NCBI RefSeq assembly: GCF_009739465.1
Contig: NZ_WHOM01000033.1
Location: forward strand, 53,085 to 117,084
DNA from: Streptomyces apocyni
GTDB taxonomy: Bacteria > Actinomycetota > Actinomycetes > Streptomycetales > Streptomycetaceae
Direction of reading: 5' to 3'
Length of the DNA stretch: 64,000 bases
This document shows, in pieces, positions 1-8,244 of this stretch. The notes under the pieces were generated by a model. It made no database searches. It was not told the origin of the DNA and saw nothing but the letters and a program-made list of their open reading frames with translations. The stretch's first letter is position 1. Each line of letters opens with the position of its first letter. Made by a program: the position numbers and the translations under genes.

Positions 1-43
1 CCGCCCCCGGCTCTTTCCTGTGCGCCCACGGGGCTCTTCGCTC

Positions 44-634
44 CTACGGGGTCAGCGGTGGGCGCGGGCCGTCGTCGGGGCGTGGTGCGTCGTCCTGCGG
101 GCGCTCGTCGTTCTTGATGACCTCACCGGGGACGACCTTGCCGTCCGGGCGGTGCATGCGGGACTGCTGGTAGGCGTCCTCGAAGCTGCCCGGCGGTGCC
201 TGCCGGACCCGCCGTTCGAAGGCCCGTTGCGCGTACCGGCTCACCCCACCGCGTACCGGTGGCAGCAGGCACAGCAGACCGAGGGCGTCGGAGAGCACGC
301 CCGGCATCATCAGCAGCAGGCCGCCCAGCATGACCAGGCCGTTGCCACCGCCCTGCTCGGGCGGCATGGGCTGCTCGCCCCGCTGTTGCCGCTGGAGCGT
401 CTCGCTCAGGTTCTGGAAGGCCCGGCGCCCGGCGCGCTTGATCACCGCGGCGCCCAGTACGAAGCCCGCCACGAGCAGCAGGAAGACGGTGAGGCCGCCA
501 GCCACGCTGCCGATCTCGATCAGCAGCCAGATCTCGAGGACCAGCCACGCAGCGACAGCGAGCGGCAGGAGCCTGAGCAGCCGGGAGCGCGGCGGGCGGG
601 CGGGGTGGGTCGGAGGCGGAGTGCCGGTCGTCAT
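44..634 (-). CDS. FxsA family membrane protein
   Basis: This is a 196-residue FxsA-family cytoplasmic-membrane protein. The core has a hydrophobic helix, then a second helix (VGLTVFLLLVAGF-like) and a glycine/leucine-rich segment ending in LLMMPGVLSDALGLLCLLPP, the typical FxsA repeat of short membrane segments. A charged, proline-rich C-terminal tail (about 60 residues) should be cytoplasmic. In E. coli FxsA counteracts F-plasmid exclusion of phage T7; the actinobacterial role is unknown. I chose the ATG at 634, which has GGGAG just upstream, over a more distal in-frame ATG at 748 that would overlap the gene behind it. It lies 44 bp downstream of the mannosyltransferase gene and is probably co-transcribed. 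Confidence 0.88.
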   Translation of the reverse strand: MTTGTPPPTHPARPPRSRLLRLLPLAVAAWLVLEIWLLIEIGSVAGGLTVFLLLVAGFVLGAAVIKRAGRRAFQNLSETLQRQQRGEQPMPPEQGGGNGLVMLGGLLLMMPGVLSDALGLLCLLPPVRGGVSRYAQRAFERRVRQAPPGSFEDAYQQSRMHRPDGKVVPGEVIKNDERPQDDAPRPDDGPRPPLTP

Positions 635-678
635 ACTCCCAGTGTGCCGGGCGAAACGTCCGAACGGAGTAAGCGGGG

Positions 679-1449
679 TCAGCGGGGCTTGCGGCGGTCC
701 GTCACGCGTCCGACTCGCTCCCTCACACCCCAGGCGGTGACCCGCCACAGCGCCTCGACGACGATGTCCCGGCTCATCTTGGAGTCACCGAGTTCGCGTT
801 CCACGAAGGTGATGGGCACCTCGACCACATGGAAGCCGGCTCTGACGGCGCGTCGGGCCAGGTCCACCTGGAAGCAGTAGCCCTGCGAGGCGACCTCCTC
901 CAGGCCGAGCCCTTCGAGGGTCTCTCGCCTGAAGGCCCGGAAACCGCCGGTGACATCGCGGATCGGTACATCGAGGAGCAGGCGCGAGTACGTACTGCCG
1001 CCACGGGAGAGGAACTTCCGGGACGCGGGCCAGTTGACGACCCGCCCGCCGGGCACCCAGCGCGAGCCGAGCACCAGGTCGGCGCCCCTGAGCGCGGTCA
1101 GCAGCCGGGGCAGTTCCTCGGGGCGGTGGGAGCCGTCGGCGTCCATCTCCACCAGGACGCCGTAGCCGTGCTCGATGCCCCAGGCGAAGCCCGCGAGGTA
1201 GGCGGCGCCCAGGCCTTCCTTGCCCTTGCGGTGCAGCACCTGGACGTGGTCGTCGTCGGCCGCGAGCTCGTCGGCCAGTTTGCCGGTGCCGTCCGGGCTG
1301 TTGTCGTCGGCGACAAGGACGTGCGCCTCGGGCACCGAGGCCCGTACGCGCTCGACGATCGACTTGATGTTCTCGGCCTCGTTGTAGGTCGGGATGATCA
1401 CCAAGGCTGTGCCGAGCGGGCCGTACTGCCGCTCTTCGCCGTCCTTCAC
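679..1449 (-). CDS. ppm1: Polyprenol monophosphomannose synthase (GT2)
   Basis: A 256-residue family 2 glycosyltransferase that transfers mannose from GDP-mannose to polyprenyl phosphate, giving the lipid-linked donor for protein O-mannosylation and for cell-envelope mannan. Seen in the sequence: the N-terminal nucleotide-binding strand VIIPTYNEAENI, the DDNSPDGT motif, the metal-binding EMDADGSHRPE motif, and VTGGFRAFRR near residue 170. It has no N-acyltransferase domain, so it matches the single-domain Streptomyces Ppm1 and not the two-domain mycobacterial form. The start is GTG at 1449 with AAGGGG five bases upstream. A nine-base-pair dyad (1467-1497) lies just upstream. Confidence 0.95.
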   Translation of the reverse strand: MKDGEERQYGPLGTALVIIPTYNEAENIKSIVERVRASVPEAHVLVADDNSPDGTGKLADELAADDDHVQVLHRKGKEGLGAAYLAGFAWGIEHGYGVLVEMDADGSHRPEELPRLLTALRGADLVLGSRWVPGGRVVNWPASRKFLSRGGSTYSRLLLDVPIRDVTGGFRAFRRETLEGLGLEEVASQGYCFQVDLARRAVRAGFHVVEVPITFVERELGDSKMSRDIVVEALWRVTAWGVRERVGRVTDRRKPR

Positions 1450-1466
1450 TGCTGCCCCTTAAGTCC

Positions 1467-1497
1467 GTCCGCAGAAGCCCCACCTTAGTCTGCGGAC
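1467..1497 (-). promoter_or_regulatory. Perfect 9-bp dyad upstream of ppm1
   Basis: GTCCGCAGA at 1467-1475 pairs with TCTGCGGAC at 1489-1497 across a 13-base loop, 18 bases upstream of the ppm1 start codon. It could be an operator or a 5' leader hairpin. Only the symmetry is seen; the binding partner is unknown. Confidence 0.4.
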
Positions 1498-1646
1498 CCA
1501 GGCGACCCACGGCTACCCGCCACTCAAGATCCGGTCGAGCCTGCGGATCGGGGCCCGGCGCCCTTCGGGCCGACCTGGGGCCCGCTGGCTGCGGGTCGAC
1601 CGAGTGCCGTTGTCTACTGAGCGTCCGGGCCCCACCCGGGTCACAC

Positions 1647-1704
1647 CCGCCCCCAAGCTCTCGACTGCGCTCGAGCAGGGAGGGCCCCTTCCCAGGGGCC
1701 CTCC
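1647..1704. repeat. Streptomyces-type intergenic repeat plus strong hairpin
   Basis: The repeat motif (1652-1676) runs directly into a perfect 11-bp stem, GGAGGGCCCCT at 1679-1689 and its complement at 1694-1704, with a four-base TCCC loop. It could act as a bidirectional terminator for ppm1 and the amidohydrolase region or be a miniature mobile remnant. That it is repeated elsewhere in the genome is recollection and is not visible in this window. Confidence 0.5.
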
Positions 1705-2011
1705 TACCAGGCAGGACCTCCCATGCCCCCGAGGCGCGGGCGCTGGACCTGGCTGCCAGTGAGGGTGAGCCGGTGCGGCACGCCCCCCATTGGCCCAGCG
1801 GCGTTCGACGACTGTGTGGAGGTCTCCCGGTCGGACGTCCTGTGGTGGACCCGGCAGAACCTACCCGGCCTGGTCTGCCGTCTGTCAATAGCCTTTTGAC
1901 CTGCGGCGCTTCCATGAACAGCCAGGTCAGCGCCGAGGATGCGCAGGTCGCACGACAGGCCGGAAACATCCATCAGCCGTACCTCGCCGGGCGAGGATCA
2001 CTCGTTAGGCC

Positions 2012-3640
2012 CTACGAAGCATCAGGCGCCGCGAAGACCGTCTCGCCGAGCACCACGGTCCGCAGGCAGACAGGCAGCTCGGCGTCCGGTGAGAGATCGG
2101 GCAGCCCCGGGGTTCCGGAGCGCGGGTCGGTCGACCAGCGGGCGACCCGGTCGTCCGGCGCCTGCACCACGAGGTCGCTGGTGCGCCACACCGCGTAGTC
2201 CGCGGGCGCGCCCGGCACCAGCACCCCGGCGTCGTCCCGGCCGATGGCCCGCCAGCCGCCCCGGGTGTGCGCCGTGAACGCGGCCCGTACCGAGATCCGG
2301 TGCTCCGGGGTGCGATGGAAGGCGGCGGCCCGCACCGTGCCCCACGGGTCGAGCGGGGTGACCGGAGCGTCCGACCCGAACGCCAGCGGCACACCGGAAC
2401 GCAGCAGCGCGGCGTACGGATTGAGGGTCAGTGCGCGCGCGGCACCGAGCCGCTCGGCGTACATCCCGTCCGGGCCGCCCCACAGCGCGTCGAAGGCGGG
2501 CTGTACGGACGCGGTGAGGCCGAGCTCGGCGAAGCCCGCGAGGGTCGCCGGGGTGAGCATCTCGGCGTGCTCCACGCGGTGCCGGGCCGCGCGGACCCGG
2601 TCCAGACCGACCTTCTCGGCGGCGGCGCGCACTCCGTCGACGACGGCGGTCACGGCCGCGTCGCCGATGGCGTGGAAGCCCGCCTGTAGTCCCGCCTCGG
2701 TGCAGGCCGCCACATGGGCGGCCACGGCGTCGGCGTCCAGGTAGGCGGTACCGGTGTGGCCCGCGTCGGCGTACGGCTCGTGCAGGCAGGCGGTGTGGGA
2801 GCCGAGGGCGCCGTCGACGAAGAGGTCACCGGCGGCGCCGACCGCGCCGAGGGCGCGGATGCGGTCGGCGTCAGCGGGACCGGTGACCTGTTCGGCCCAG
2901 TAGCCGAAGACTCGCGGTCCCGGCTCGTTCGCCGCGAGTTCCAGCAGCCCGGTGAGGTCGTCCTCGCTGGAGATGTCCGGGCCCGCGCACTCGTGCAGCG
3001 CGCCGATGCCGAGCGACGCCGCGCTGCGCCGCGCGGCGCGCTGGGCCTCGGCGCGCTGCGCACCGGTGATGGCGCCGAGAGCGGCGGCCCGCACCGCGTG
3101 GTGGGCGCCCTTGGTGAGCGGTCCTTCGGCCTCGTATCCGGGGCGCCCGGTGATGCCCGGCACCAGCTCGAGCAGGGCCGTCGTGACCACCGCCGAGTGC
3201 GCGTCGATACGGGTCAGGTACAGCGGCCGGCCGCCAGTCGCCTCGTCCAGCTCGGCGCGGGACGGGGGCCGCCGCCCCGGCCAGCGGGCGGCGTCCCAGC
3301 CGTGCCCGATGAGCACCCGCTCTCCGGGCCTGGCCGCGGCGTGCGCCCGTACGAGACCGAGCGCCTCCTCAAGGGTGCGCGCGCCGGAGAGGTCGAGGCC
3401 GGTGAGAGCCAGGCCGGTCGCCGTGGTGTGCACATGGGCGTCGGTGAACGCCGGGGTGACCAGCGCCCCCTCCAGGTCGACCACCTCCTCGACACCCTCA
3501 GCGAAGGCGTCGGCCGCGCCTTCGGAGCCGACCCAGGCGATATGCCCGCGTTCGACCACCATCGCGGTGGCGAAGGGGTCGGCGGGGCTGTGGATGTCTC
3601 CGCCGCGCAGCAGCACGGTGCGGTTGGCGCTCTCGGTCAT
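2012..3640 (-). CDS. Metal-dependent amidohydrolase, YtcJ-like
   Basis: A 542-residue member of the amidohydrolase superfamily, YtcJ-like (amidohydrolase 3) branch, in the cytosol. Signature features in order are the HxH metal site in TDAHVHTTATG, the DGALGSHTA loop that follows strand 4, the histidine of FHAIGDAAV, the HRVEHAEML segment, and the metal-binding aspartate of FGSDAPVTPLDPW near the C-terminus. The substrate cannot be read from the sequence. Two starts are close together, GTG at 3646 and ATG at 3640; neither has a strong ribosome site and I chose the ATG. The gene stands alone between a long intergenic region and a decayed hydrolase gene. Confidence 0.9.
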   Translation of the reverse strand: MTESANRTVLLRGGDIHSPADPFATAMVVERGHIAWVGSEGAADAFAEGVEEVVDLEGALVTPAFTDAHVHTTATGLALTGLDLSGARTLEEALGLVRAHAAARPGERVLIGHGWDAARWPGRRPPSRAELDEATGGRPLYLTRIDAHSAVVTTALLELVPGITGRPGYEAEGPLTKGAHHAVRAAALGAITGAQRAEAQRAARRSAASLGIGALHECAGPDISSEDDLTGLLELAANEPGPRVFGYWAEQVTGPADADRIRALGAVGAAGDLFVDGALGSHTACLHEPYADAGHTGTAYLDADAVAAHVAACTEAGLQAGFHAIGDAAVTAVVDGVRAAAEKVGLDRVRAARHRVEHAEMLTPATLAGFAELGLTASVQPAFDALWGGPDGMYAERLGAARALTLNPYAALLRSGVPLAFGSDAPVTPLDPWGTVRAAAFHRTPEHRISVRAAFTAHTRGGWRAIGRDDAGVLVPGAPADYAVWRTSDLVVQAPDDRVARWSTDPRSGTPGLPDLSPDAELPVCLRTVVLGETVFAAPDAS

Positions 3641-3719
3641 GGGCACCAGTCTCGCGCCTGCGCCTGGTCGGTCCGACCAGGGGGTCGGTGTTCATCCCCC
3701 CGGCCGCCCCACCCGCCGC

Positions 3720-4182
3720 CCCACCGGTCGTCAGGTACGCGGCCACGGCGTCGGGCGCCACCACCTGGTACAGGTGGCCACCGGGCAGCAGTGTCACCGG
3801 CCAGTCACGCGCGCGTGCCTCCGCGGCCACCTCACGCTCGTCGAACCAGGTGGTCCACGGGGGCAACATCCCGTCGTCGTCGGCCCGTTCCCGCAGCCAC
3901 CGAAGCTGCCCGGGCGGGACGCCCCCGCCCGGCAGCGGGGCGTCGGCGAAGACCACGCGAAGCACCCACTCCCCCAGCCCCTCCGGTCTCCGGCTTCTCC
4001 GGCTCATCCACGAGCGCCGGTACGAACAACGCGGCGTTGCTGTGGACGACGAGCGTCGCGGGGCCGGGCAGCGACGGCACTTGCGCGATGTGCCCCGCCG
4101 CGGTCAGCTCCGTGGCGACCGGCTGCCAGGTGGCCGGGCCGACCACCGGGCTGTGCACCAGCAGGAACGACCGCGACTCCAC
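3720..4182 (-). pseudogene. Decayed alpha/beta hydrolase gene
   Basis: Fragments of a small alpha/beta hydrolase (normal length about 230-240 residues, from memory) are spread over two reading frames. The first frame starts two bases after the stop of the Lrp gene and reads FLLVHSPVVGPATW, then jumps from HIAQVPSL straight to PGPATLVVHSNAALFVPAL, losing roughly 30 residues before the nucleophile elbow (Ser in VHSNAA). Homology then continues in another frame (VLRVVFADAPLPGGG ... WPVTLLPGGHLYQVVAPDAVAAYL), with more sequence apparently missing before the catalytic histidine. The second frame has no stop before it runs into the amidohydrolase gene. I read this as at least one frameshift plus internal deletions. 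Confidence 0.72.
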
Positions 4183-4184
4183 GG

Positions 4185-4625
4185 TCAGACCCGTGGCGGC
4201 CGGGCCTCGTACGGCGTGGAGAGGACCACCGTCGTACGGGTGGAGACACCGGCCAGGGCGCGCAGCCGCGCCAGCAGCTCTTCCAGTTCCAGCGGGGTGC
4301 CGACCCGGACCTTGAGGATGTAGTTCTCCTCGCCCGCCACGCTGTGGCAGGCCTCGATCTCGGGGACGCCCGCCAGGCGTTCCGCGATGTCGTCGGGGGC
4401 GCTGGGGTCGAAGGGTTTCACCGAGATAAAGGCGGTCAACGGCAGCCCCACCGCTTCGGGGTCGACCTCCGCCGCATAGCCGCGGATGACGCCGCGCTGC
4501 TCAAGACGGCGCACCCGCTGGTGCACCGCTGACGTGGACAGGCCCGTGGCCTTGCCCAGGTCGGTGTAGCTCATCCGCCCGTCCTTGACGAGCAGCTGCA
4601 CGATCTGCCGGTCCAGCTCCTCCAT
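4185..4625 (-). CDS. Lrp/AsnC family transcriptional regulator
   Basis: A 146-residue feast/famine regulator. The N-terminal winged helix-turn-helix (about residues 4-50, with MSYTDLGKATGLSTSAVHQRVRRLEQRG as its core) is followed by a RAM ligand-binding/oligomerisation domain (from about residue 65, LPLTAFISVKPF through VVLSTPYEARP). Such proteins form octamers that sense an amino acid. The ATG at 4625 fits the family length; longer in-frame starts would add 80 unrelated residues. It is transcribed divergently from the gene at 4849, and two GATACCTGG repeats sit in the shared control region. A decayed hydrolase gene follows directly on the same transcript. Confidence 0.93.
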   Translation of the reverse strand: MEELDRQIVQLLVKDGRMSYTDLGKATGLSTSAVHQRVRRLEQRGVIRGYAAEVDPEAVGLPLTAFISVKPFDPSAPDDIAERLAGVPEIEACHSVAGEENYILKVRVGTPLELEELLARLRALAGVSTRTTVVLSTPYEARPPRV

Positions 4626-4658
4626 GACGCAAGAACCTACAGTGCCGTGATCCCCATT

Positions 4659-4689
4659 GATACCTGGGTGACAACTCGGCGATACCTGG
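4659..4689. promoter_or_regulatory. Direct repeats GATACCTGG, candidate Lrp operator
   Basis: Two identical nonamers, at 4659-4667 and 4681-4689, are spaced 22 bp apart (two helical turns) 34 bp upstream of the Lrp gene and inside the divergent promoter region. Phased direct repeats suit an Lrp octamer and suggest autoregulation, but this is inference. Confidence 0.45.
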
Positions 4690-4848
4690 ACGACCTCCGG
4701 CGCGCATCCGCCGGTGGCATGTGACGAACGCCACAGCCCTGAGGGCGTGTCCACCGGCACGGCGGGATTACTCAGGGGACCGGGCGGGCAATGCTTGCTG
4801 TGGTCGAGGCCGCAGCGCCTTGTCGGCCCACCCGAGGGGGAGAAACCC

Positions 4849-5322
4849 ATGCAGAATCCCAAGCGCTCCAACCACGGCGCTCACCAACGGCAGAAGCACG
4901 TCGCCGAGCCCTCTCCGGAGGGCGTCGAACCCGGCGTCGCCATCGACTCCGGCACCGGCTTCGCCGCCGAATCCACCGACGGCGGCGACGCGTTCGACGC
5001 GTACGACACCTTCGAGATGTACCGGGTGACCTGCCCGGACTGCACGCAGCCGATCGCGCTCCTCGCGGATGAGGACGTGCTGCCCGAGCACGCCAAGTGC
5101 CCCACTCCGTGGAACCCGTTCGGGCTCACGGTCTGCGAGGGCACCGGTCGCGCAGCCGCCGACGCCCGCCCGGCGGACGAGGTGACGGAGCCCCAGGAGC
5201 AGGACACAGCACTGCTCCTGACGCTTCCTCAGGGTCTCGACTGGCGGAAGCAGCCCTTCTCGCATGTGGGCGGTCCGGGCTCGCGTCCGCTCAAGGCGGC
5301 GCAGTTTCACCACGCGGCCTGA
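4849..5322 (+). CDS. Conserved Streptomyces hypothetical protein with cysteine motif
   Basis: A 157-residue protein of unknown function. The central part holds a cysteine-rich segment, TCPDCTQPIALLADEDVLPEH followed by AKCPTPWNPFGLTVCEGTGR, with four cysteines arranged like a small zinc ribbon. The N-terminal 50 residues are hydrophilic and probably disordered, and the C-terminal part (LTLPQGLDWRKQPFSHVGG) is conserved-looking. I recall very similar proteins only in Streptomyces and its relatives. The ATG at 4849 is preceded by a clear GAGGGGGAGAA ribosome site. It is divergent from the Lrp gene and may be under its control. Confidence 0.8.
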   Translation: MQNPKRSNHGAHQRQKHVAEPSPEGVEPGVAIDSGTGFAAESTDGGDAFDAYDTFEMYRVTCPDCTQPIALLADEDVLPEHAKCPTPWNPFGLTVCEGTGRAAADARPADEVTEPQEQDTALLLTLPQGLDWRKQPFSHVGGPGSRPLKAAQFHHAA

Positions 5323-5392
5323 CAGCGGCCTGACGCCGGTCTGATACCGGTCGGGTGGTCGCACACACCACTCATGCGAGTGGGCGCCCCGG

Positions 5393-6487
5393 TCAACTCC
5401 AGTAGTCGCCCCGCACCATGGCAGCCAGTGAGGCGTGGTGCAGGATCAACCGGTCCGGGTCGTCGGGTATCGCGGCCTCACCGAAGTGCACCTGCCGGTA
5501 GGCCACGCGCAGCATGATGACGGCCTGCCGCAGCGCCGCGTAGAGCGTGTAGAAGTCCATGTCGCGCGGTGTGTGGCCGGTGAGCCGCGCGTAGTGTTCC
5601 TCGATCCGGTCCCGGCGCAGGAAGTCCGGGAGACCCGGCTGCCCGAAGCTGACGGTCAGGTCCTGGAAGAACCGGTGCAGGTAGACGGTCCAGCCGAGGT
5701 CGACCTCGCGCGGGGCGAGTGCCGCCATCTCCCAGTCCAGTACGGCCGCCGGGGCGAAGCCGTCGTAGATGATGTTGCCGATCCGGGCGTCGCCCCAGCT
5801 GAGCACCGGATCGCCCTCGTCACTCGGCCAGAGTTCGGCCAGCCGCGCGAAGCCGCTCTCGATGAGCGGCGAGCTGGGCAGTCCGTCCACCACCCAGGCG
5901 TAGTAGGCACGTTGGGCCTCGACGTGACGGCGCAGCGGGCTGCCGTCGCCCGGCAGGGCGAGGAACCGCGCCTGGTCGACCGGGAACTGGTCGTGCAGGG
6001 CGGCGATGACCCGTACGGTGCCCGCTTCGAGTGCGGCACGCTCGGCGTCACTCGCGGCGTGCAGCCAGTTTCCCTCGTACGTGTAGGGCATCACGTCGGG
6101 CGGTACGCGCCCCTCGACCCGCTCCATCACGAAGAAGGGCGCCCCGAGCGGCCCGGAGTCCTCCTCCAGCCAGCGCACTTCGGGCACCGGGAGGTCGGTG
6201 TGCTCGGCGACCAGGCGCATGGTGCGGTACTGCCGTGGCAGGTCGTATACGGGGAAGATGGTGTACGCGGCCGGGTCGGCGGCCAGCCGCAGGGCACAGG
6301 CTCGCAGCGGTGGGTCGGGGTGCGCGATGTCGAAGAGCAGGGTCTCGCTGGACATGCCGTTGGATTCGGGGACGCGAACTCCGGTGGCCTTGGCGCCGGG
6401 CAGCCGCGTGGCCAGCCAGGCGCTGAGGCGGCGGGTGAGTTCTTCGGGGTCGCGGGTGCTGGTGCGCGGGCGGGGGGCTGTCGCCAT
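5393..6487 (-). CDS. Phosphotransferase family protein (APH/ACAD10-like kinase fold)
   Basis: A 364-residue small-molecule kinase of the aminoglycoside-phosphotransferase fold. The catalytic loop reads SWGDARIGNIIYD and the metal-binding motif AVLDWEMAALAPREVDLGW; the SWGD form, with Trp replacing the usual His, is typical as I recall of the branch linked to acyl-CoA dehydrogenases (ACAD10-like) and not of drug-resistance kinases. The start ATG at 6487 has AGGAG eight bases upstream and is preferred to the ATG at 6505. Its neighbours are a DUF7064-like protein and an acyl-CoA dehydrogenase, so it may phosphorylate a hydroxyacyl-CoA or another lipid-derived alcohol; that role is inference. Confidence 0.88.
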   Translation of the reverse strand: MATAPRPRTSTRDPEELTRRLSAWLATRLPGAKATGVRVPESNGMSSETLLFDIAHPDPPLRACALRLAADPAAYTIFPVYDLPRQYRTMRLVAEHTDLPVPEVRWLEEDSGPLGAPFFVMERVEGRVPPDVMPYTYEGNWLHAASDAERAALEAGTVRVIAALHDQFPVDQARFLALPGDGSPLRRHVEAQRAYYAWVVDGLPSSPLIESGFARLAELWPSDEGDPVLSWGDARIGNIIYDGFAPAAVLDWEMAALAPREVDLGWTVYLHRFFQDLTVSFGQPGLPDFLRRDRIEEHYARLTGHTPRDMDFYTLYAALRQAVIMLRVAYRQVHFGEAAIPDDPDRLILHHASLAAMVRGDYWS

Positions 6488-6592
6488 CGCCGTACTCCTC
6501 TCCAAAGATCTTCGAGGGCTCGAGGGAGGTGAGGGGGTGGGGTAGGGGTGCGGTGGGTGTGGGAGCTCGGGAGGTTCAGAGGCCTACGGCAC

Positions 6593-7711
6593 TCAGGGCG
6601 CGACCGAGTCGAAGCCGGTGAAGCCACTGGGGTCGTGCCGCCCGAAGCTGCCGTGCTCGAAGATGCCGTAGCCGATCCGCCCGTCGAGGGTGAAGCGCGC
6701 GGCGTGGTCGGTCACGCCGTACCCGGCCAGCGGGTGGGCGCCCGGGTCGGACAGGTCGTAAGCGCGCCGGTCGGTCCAGCCGCGGCCCTGCCAGGTGCCG
6801 TGCTGCCAGTCGTCGGCGGGCGGGTATCCGGCGCCGAGCGCGAGGGGTGAGGAGGTGAGGACCTCGACGCCGAGTTCGAGGGGCTTTCGGGCCGGGTCGG
6901 TGAGGTGGATGACGGCCCGCTCGGGGTGGCGGGTGCCGGAGCGGTAGCTGATGTCGGTGTGCGGCCAGCCGAGCTGGACGTCGCGGAACCCGCCCCGCAC
7001 CAGGAGGGCCTCGTTCAGCGTCCGGTGGCCGTCCGCGTCCTCCTGCGCGATCACCATCACAAAGCGGTCGTCGAAGCGCACGGGGGCCCAGATCCAGTGG
7101 AAGCCCTCCGTCCGGTGCTCCTCGGCACCGCGTCCGCCCTCCTCGCCAGGGATCGGGCGCACCCCCCAGCTCCGGTCCCGGGTGCCGGTCCACTCCCCCG
7201 GCGCGAGCGTGATGTCCTCGCCCCCGGCCCGGATGACCCCCTGGACTCCGCCCGCCTGGACATAGCGGCGGCCCTCCAGGGTCAGCCGGTCGCCGCGCCG
7301 CTGGATGTGGTGGGGTTCCCAAACCGCGGGGAAGTCGGCGTTCCAGGTCAGGTCGTACGACAGCGAGTCGGGCCCGTCCGGGTCGCAGCGCAGCCGCAGT
7401 CGCTTCAGCGGCTCCTCGACCGTGATGCTCAGCGGCCCGACGCTCAGGTTCATCCGGTCGTCGCCCAGGGCGTCCGAAGCCCGTACGGCGTGCAGGGTCT
7501 CGCCGGTCCGCAGCGTGGCGTAGGCGTCGATCACCCCGGTGTTGGGGTAGACCCCGAGTCCGAGGATCAGCAGGAACCGGCCCTCGTGGTCGAGGACATG
7601 GAAGATACAGCGGTCGTAGGCGTTACGGTCCCCGGTCGCGACGTGCTTCATCGACAGCGGGACCTGATGGACGGGGTACTCGTCGAGCGGGACGGGGCGG
7701 TCGTCGGCCAC
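6593..7711 (-). CDS. DUF7064/7065-like protein (CrtC/AttH-like beta-barrel)
   Basis: A 372-residue soluble protein without signal peptide or membrane helix. It is rich in aromatic beta-strands: an N-terminal half (LSVGPLSITVEEPLKRLRLRC, LTWNADFPAVWEPHHIQR) and a C-terminal half containing RDRSWGVRPIPGEEGG and FHWIWAPVRFDDRFVMVIAQE, the pattern of the lipocalin-like CrtC/AttH superfamily. I recall such proteins beside phosphotransferases and acyl-CoA dehydrogenases in actinobacteria, as here. The start is the GTG at 7711 with GGGAGG six bases upstream; the frame is open further upstream but without a ribosome site. No enzymatic activity can be assigned. Confidence 0.75.
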   Translation of the reverse strand: MADDRPVPLDEYPVHQVPLSMKHVATGDRNAYDRCIFHVLDHEGRFLLILGLGVYPNTGVIDAYATLRTGETLHAVRASDALGDDRMNLSVGPLSITVEEPLKRLRLRCDPDGPDSLSYDLTWNADFPAVWEPHHIQRRGDRLTLEGRRYVQAGGVQGVIRAGGEDITLAPGEWTGTRDRSWGVRPIPGEEGGRGAEEHRTEGFHWIWAPVRFDDRFVMVIAQEDADGHRTLNEALLVRGGFRDVQLGWPHTDISYRSGTRHPERAVIHLTDPARKPLELGVEVLTSSPLALGAGYPPADDWQHGTWQGRGWTDRRAYDLSDPGAHPLAGYGVTDHAARFTLDGRIGYGIFEHGSFGRHDPSGFTGFDSVAP

Positions 7712-7983
7712 GGTAAGCCTCCCTGGACGCGGCAGTAGGCGTCGCACGGAGGGGGTGCGGCCCCCCCGGCGGCGGATTTGACGGTACGTCAGATCCGGTA
7801 CGGGGGGCCATACTCGTGTCACCAGGTCCGGTTCACCGCGGGCCCGGACGCGTCAGCGGGTGGCTGTACGGGGCCACCAGGCCGCGCACGCTGGACCTCG
7901 CGAGCACGTACGGGCCGCCACCCGAACCGACTCCCGAATCCGCCCGGCGGTGACCCGGGCGCCATTCGTGGCGTTTGCCTGAC

Positions 7984-8232
7984 ATGACCACTGTGTACGA
8001 ACCGGTCGGCCGACGCCGTCGCACGCTCTACGTCCCCGCTCCCACCTATGCAGAATCGGTTCAGCACCCCGGCCCCTACACCGAGGTCCGGCCCTCCGAC
8101 CCGCCGATCTACCGGGATCTGCTGCACCACTGGGCGAGCCAGGGCAGAACCCTGCCCGGGCGCCGCGACCCCGAGTGGGCCAGGCTCACGGCGCCCGTGG
8201 TGCGGCCCGGGCAGTTCAGAGCCGGGCTGTGA
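7984..8232 (+). CDS. Small conserved hypothetical protein
   Basis: An 82-residue arginine- and proline-rich protein (MTTVYEPVGRRRRTLYVPAP..., DLLHHWASQGRTLPGRRDPEW) with no membrane segment. Codon use is strongly G/C at third positions and the sequence looks like small Streptomyces-only proteins I recall, so I treat it as real. There is no Shine-Dalgarno sequence close to the ATG, so the message may be leaderless or start elsewhere. It ends 12 bp from the stop of the convergent acyl-CoA dehydrogenase gene. Function unknown. Confidence 0.6.
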   Translation: MTTVYEPVGRRRRTLYVPAPTYAESVQHPGPYTEVRPSDPPIYRDLLHHWASQGRTLPGRRDPEWARLTAPVVRPGQFRAGL

Positions 8233-8244
8233 ACCCGCGCCCGC

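Larger units (their letters stand above)
1450..2011. other. 562-bp intergenic region with a repeat remnant and no convincing gene
   Basis: No open frame here has a good ribosome site or a recognisable product. It contains a copy of a C-rich motif reading AAGCTCTCGACTGCGCTCGA, which I recall as a common intergenic repeat of Streptomyces chromosomes, followed at once by an 11-bp hairpin (1679-1704). The 89-codon minus frame at 1704-1973 and the plus frame beginning at 1914 look like chance frames. The upstream signals for ppm1 lie at the left end. Confidence 0.6.

Noticed and set aside
1704..1973. 89-codon minus-strand frame in the long intergenic region
   Set aside because: No ribosome site, no familiar motif, and it begins inside the repeat-hairpin element.
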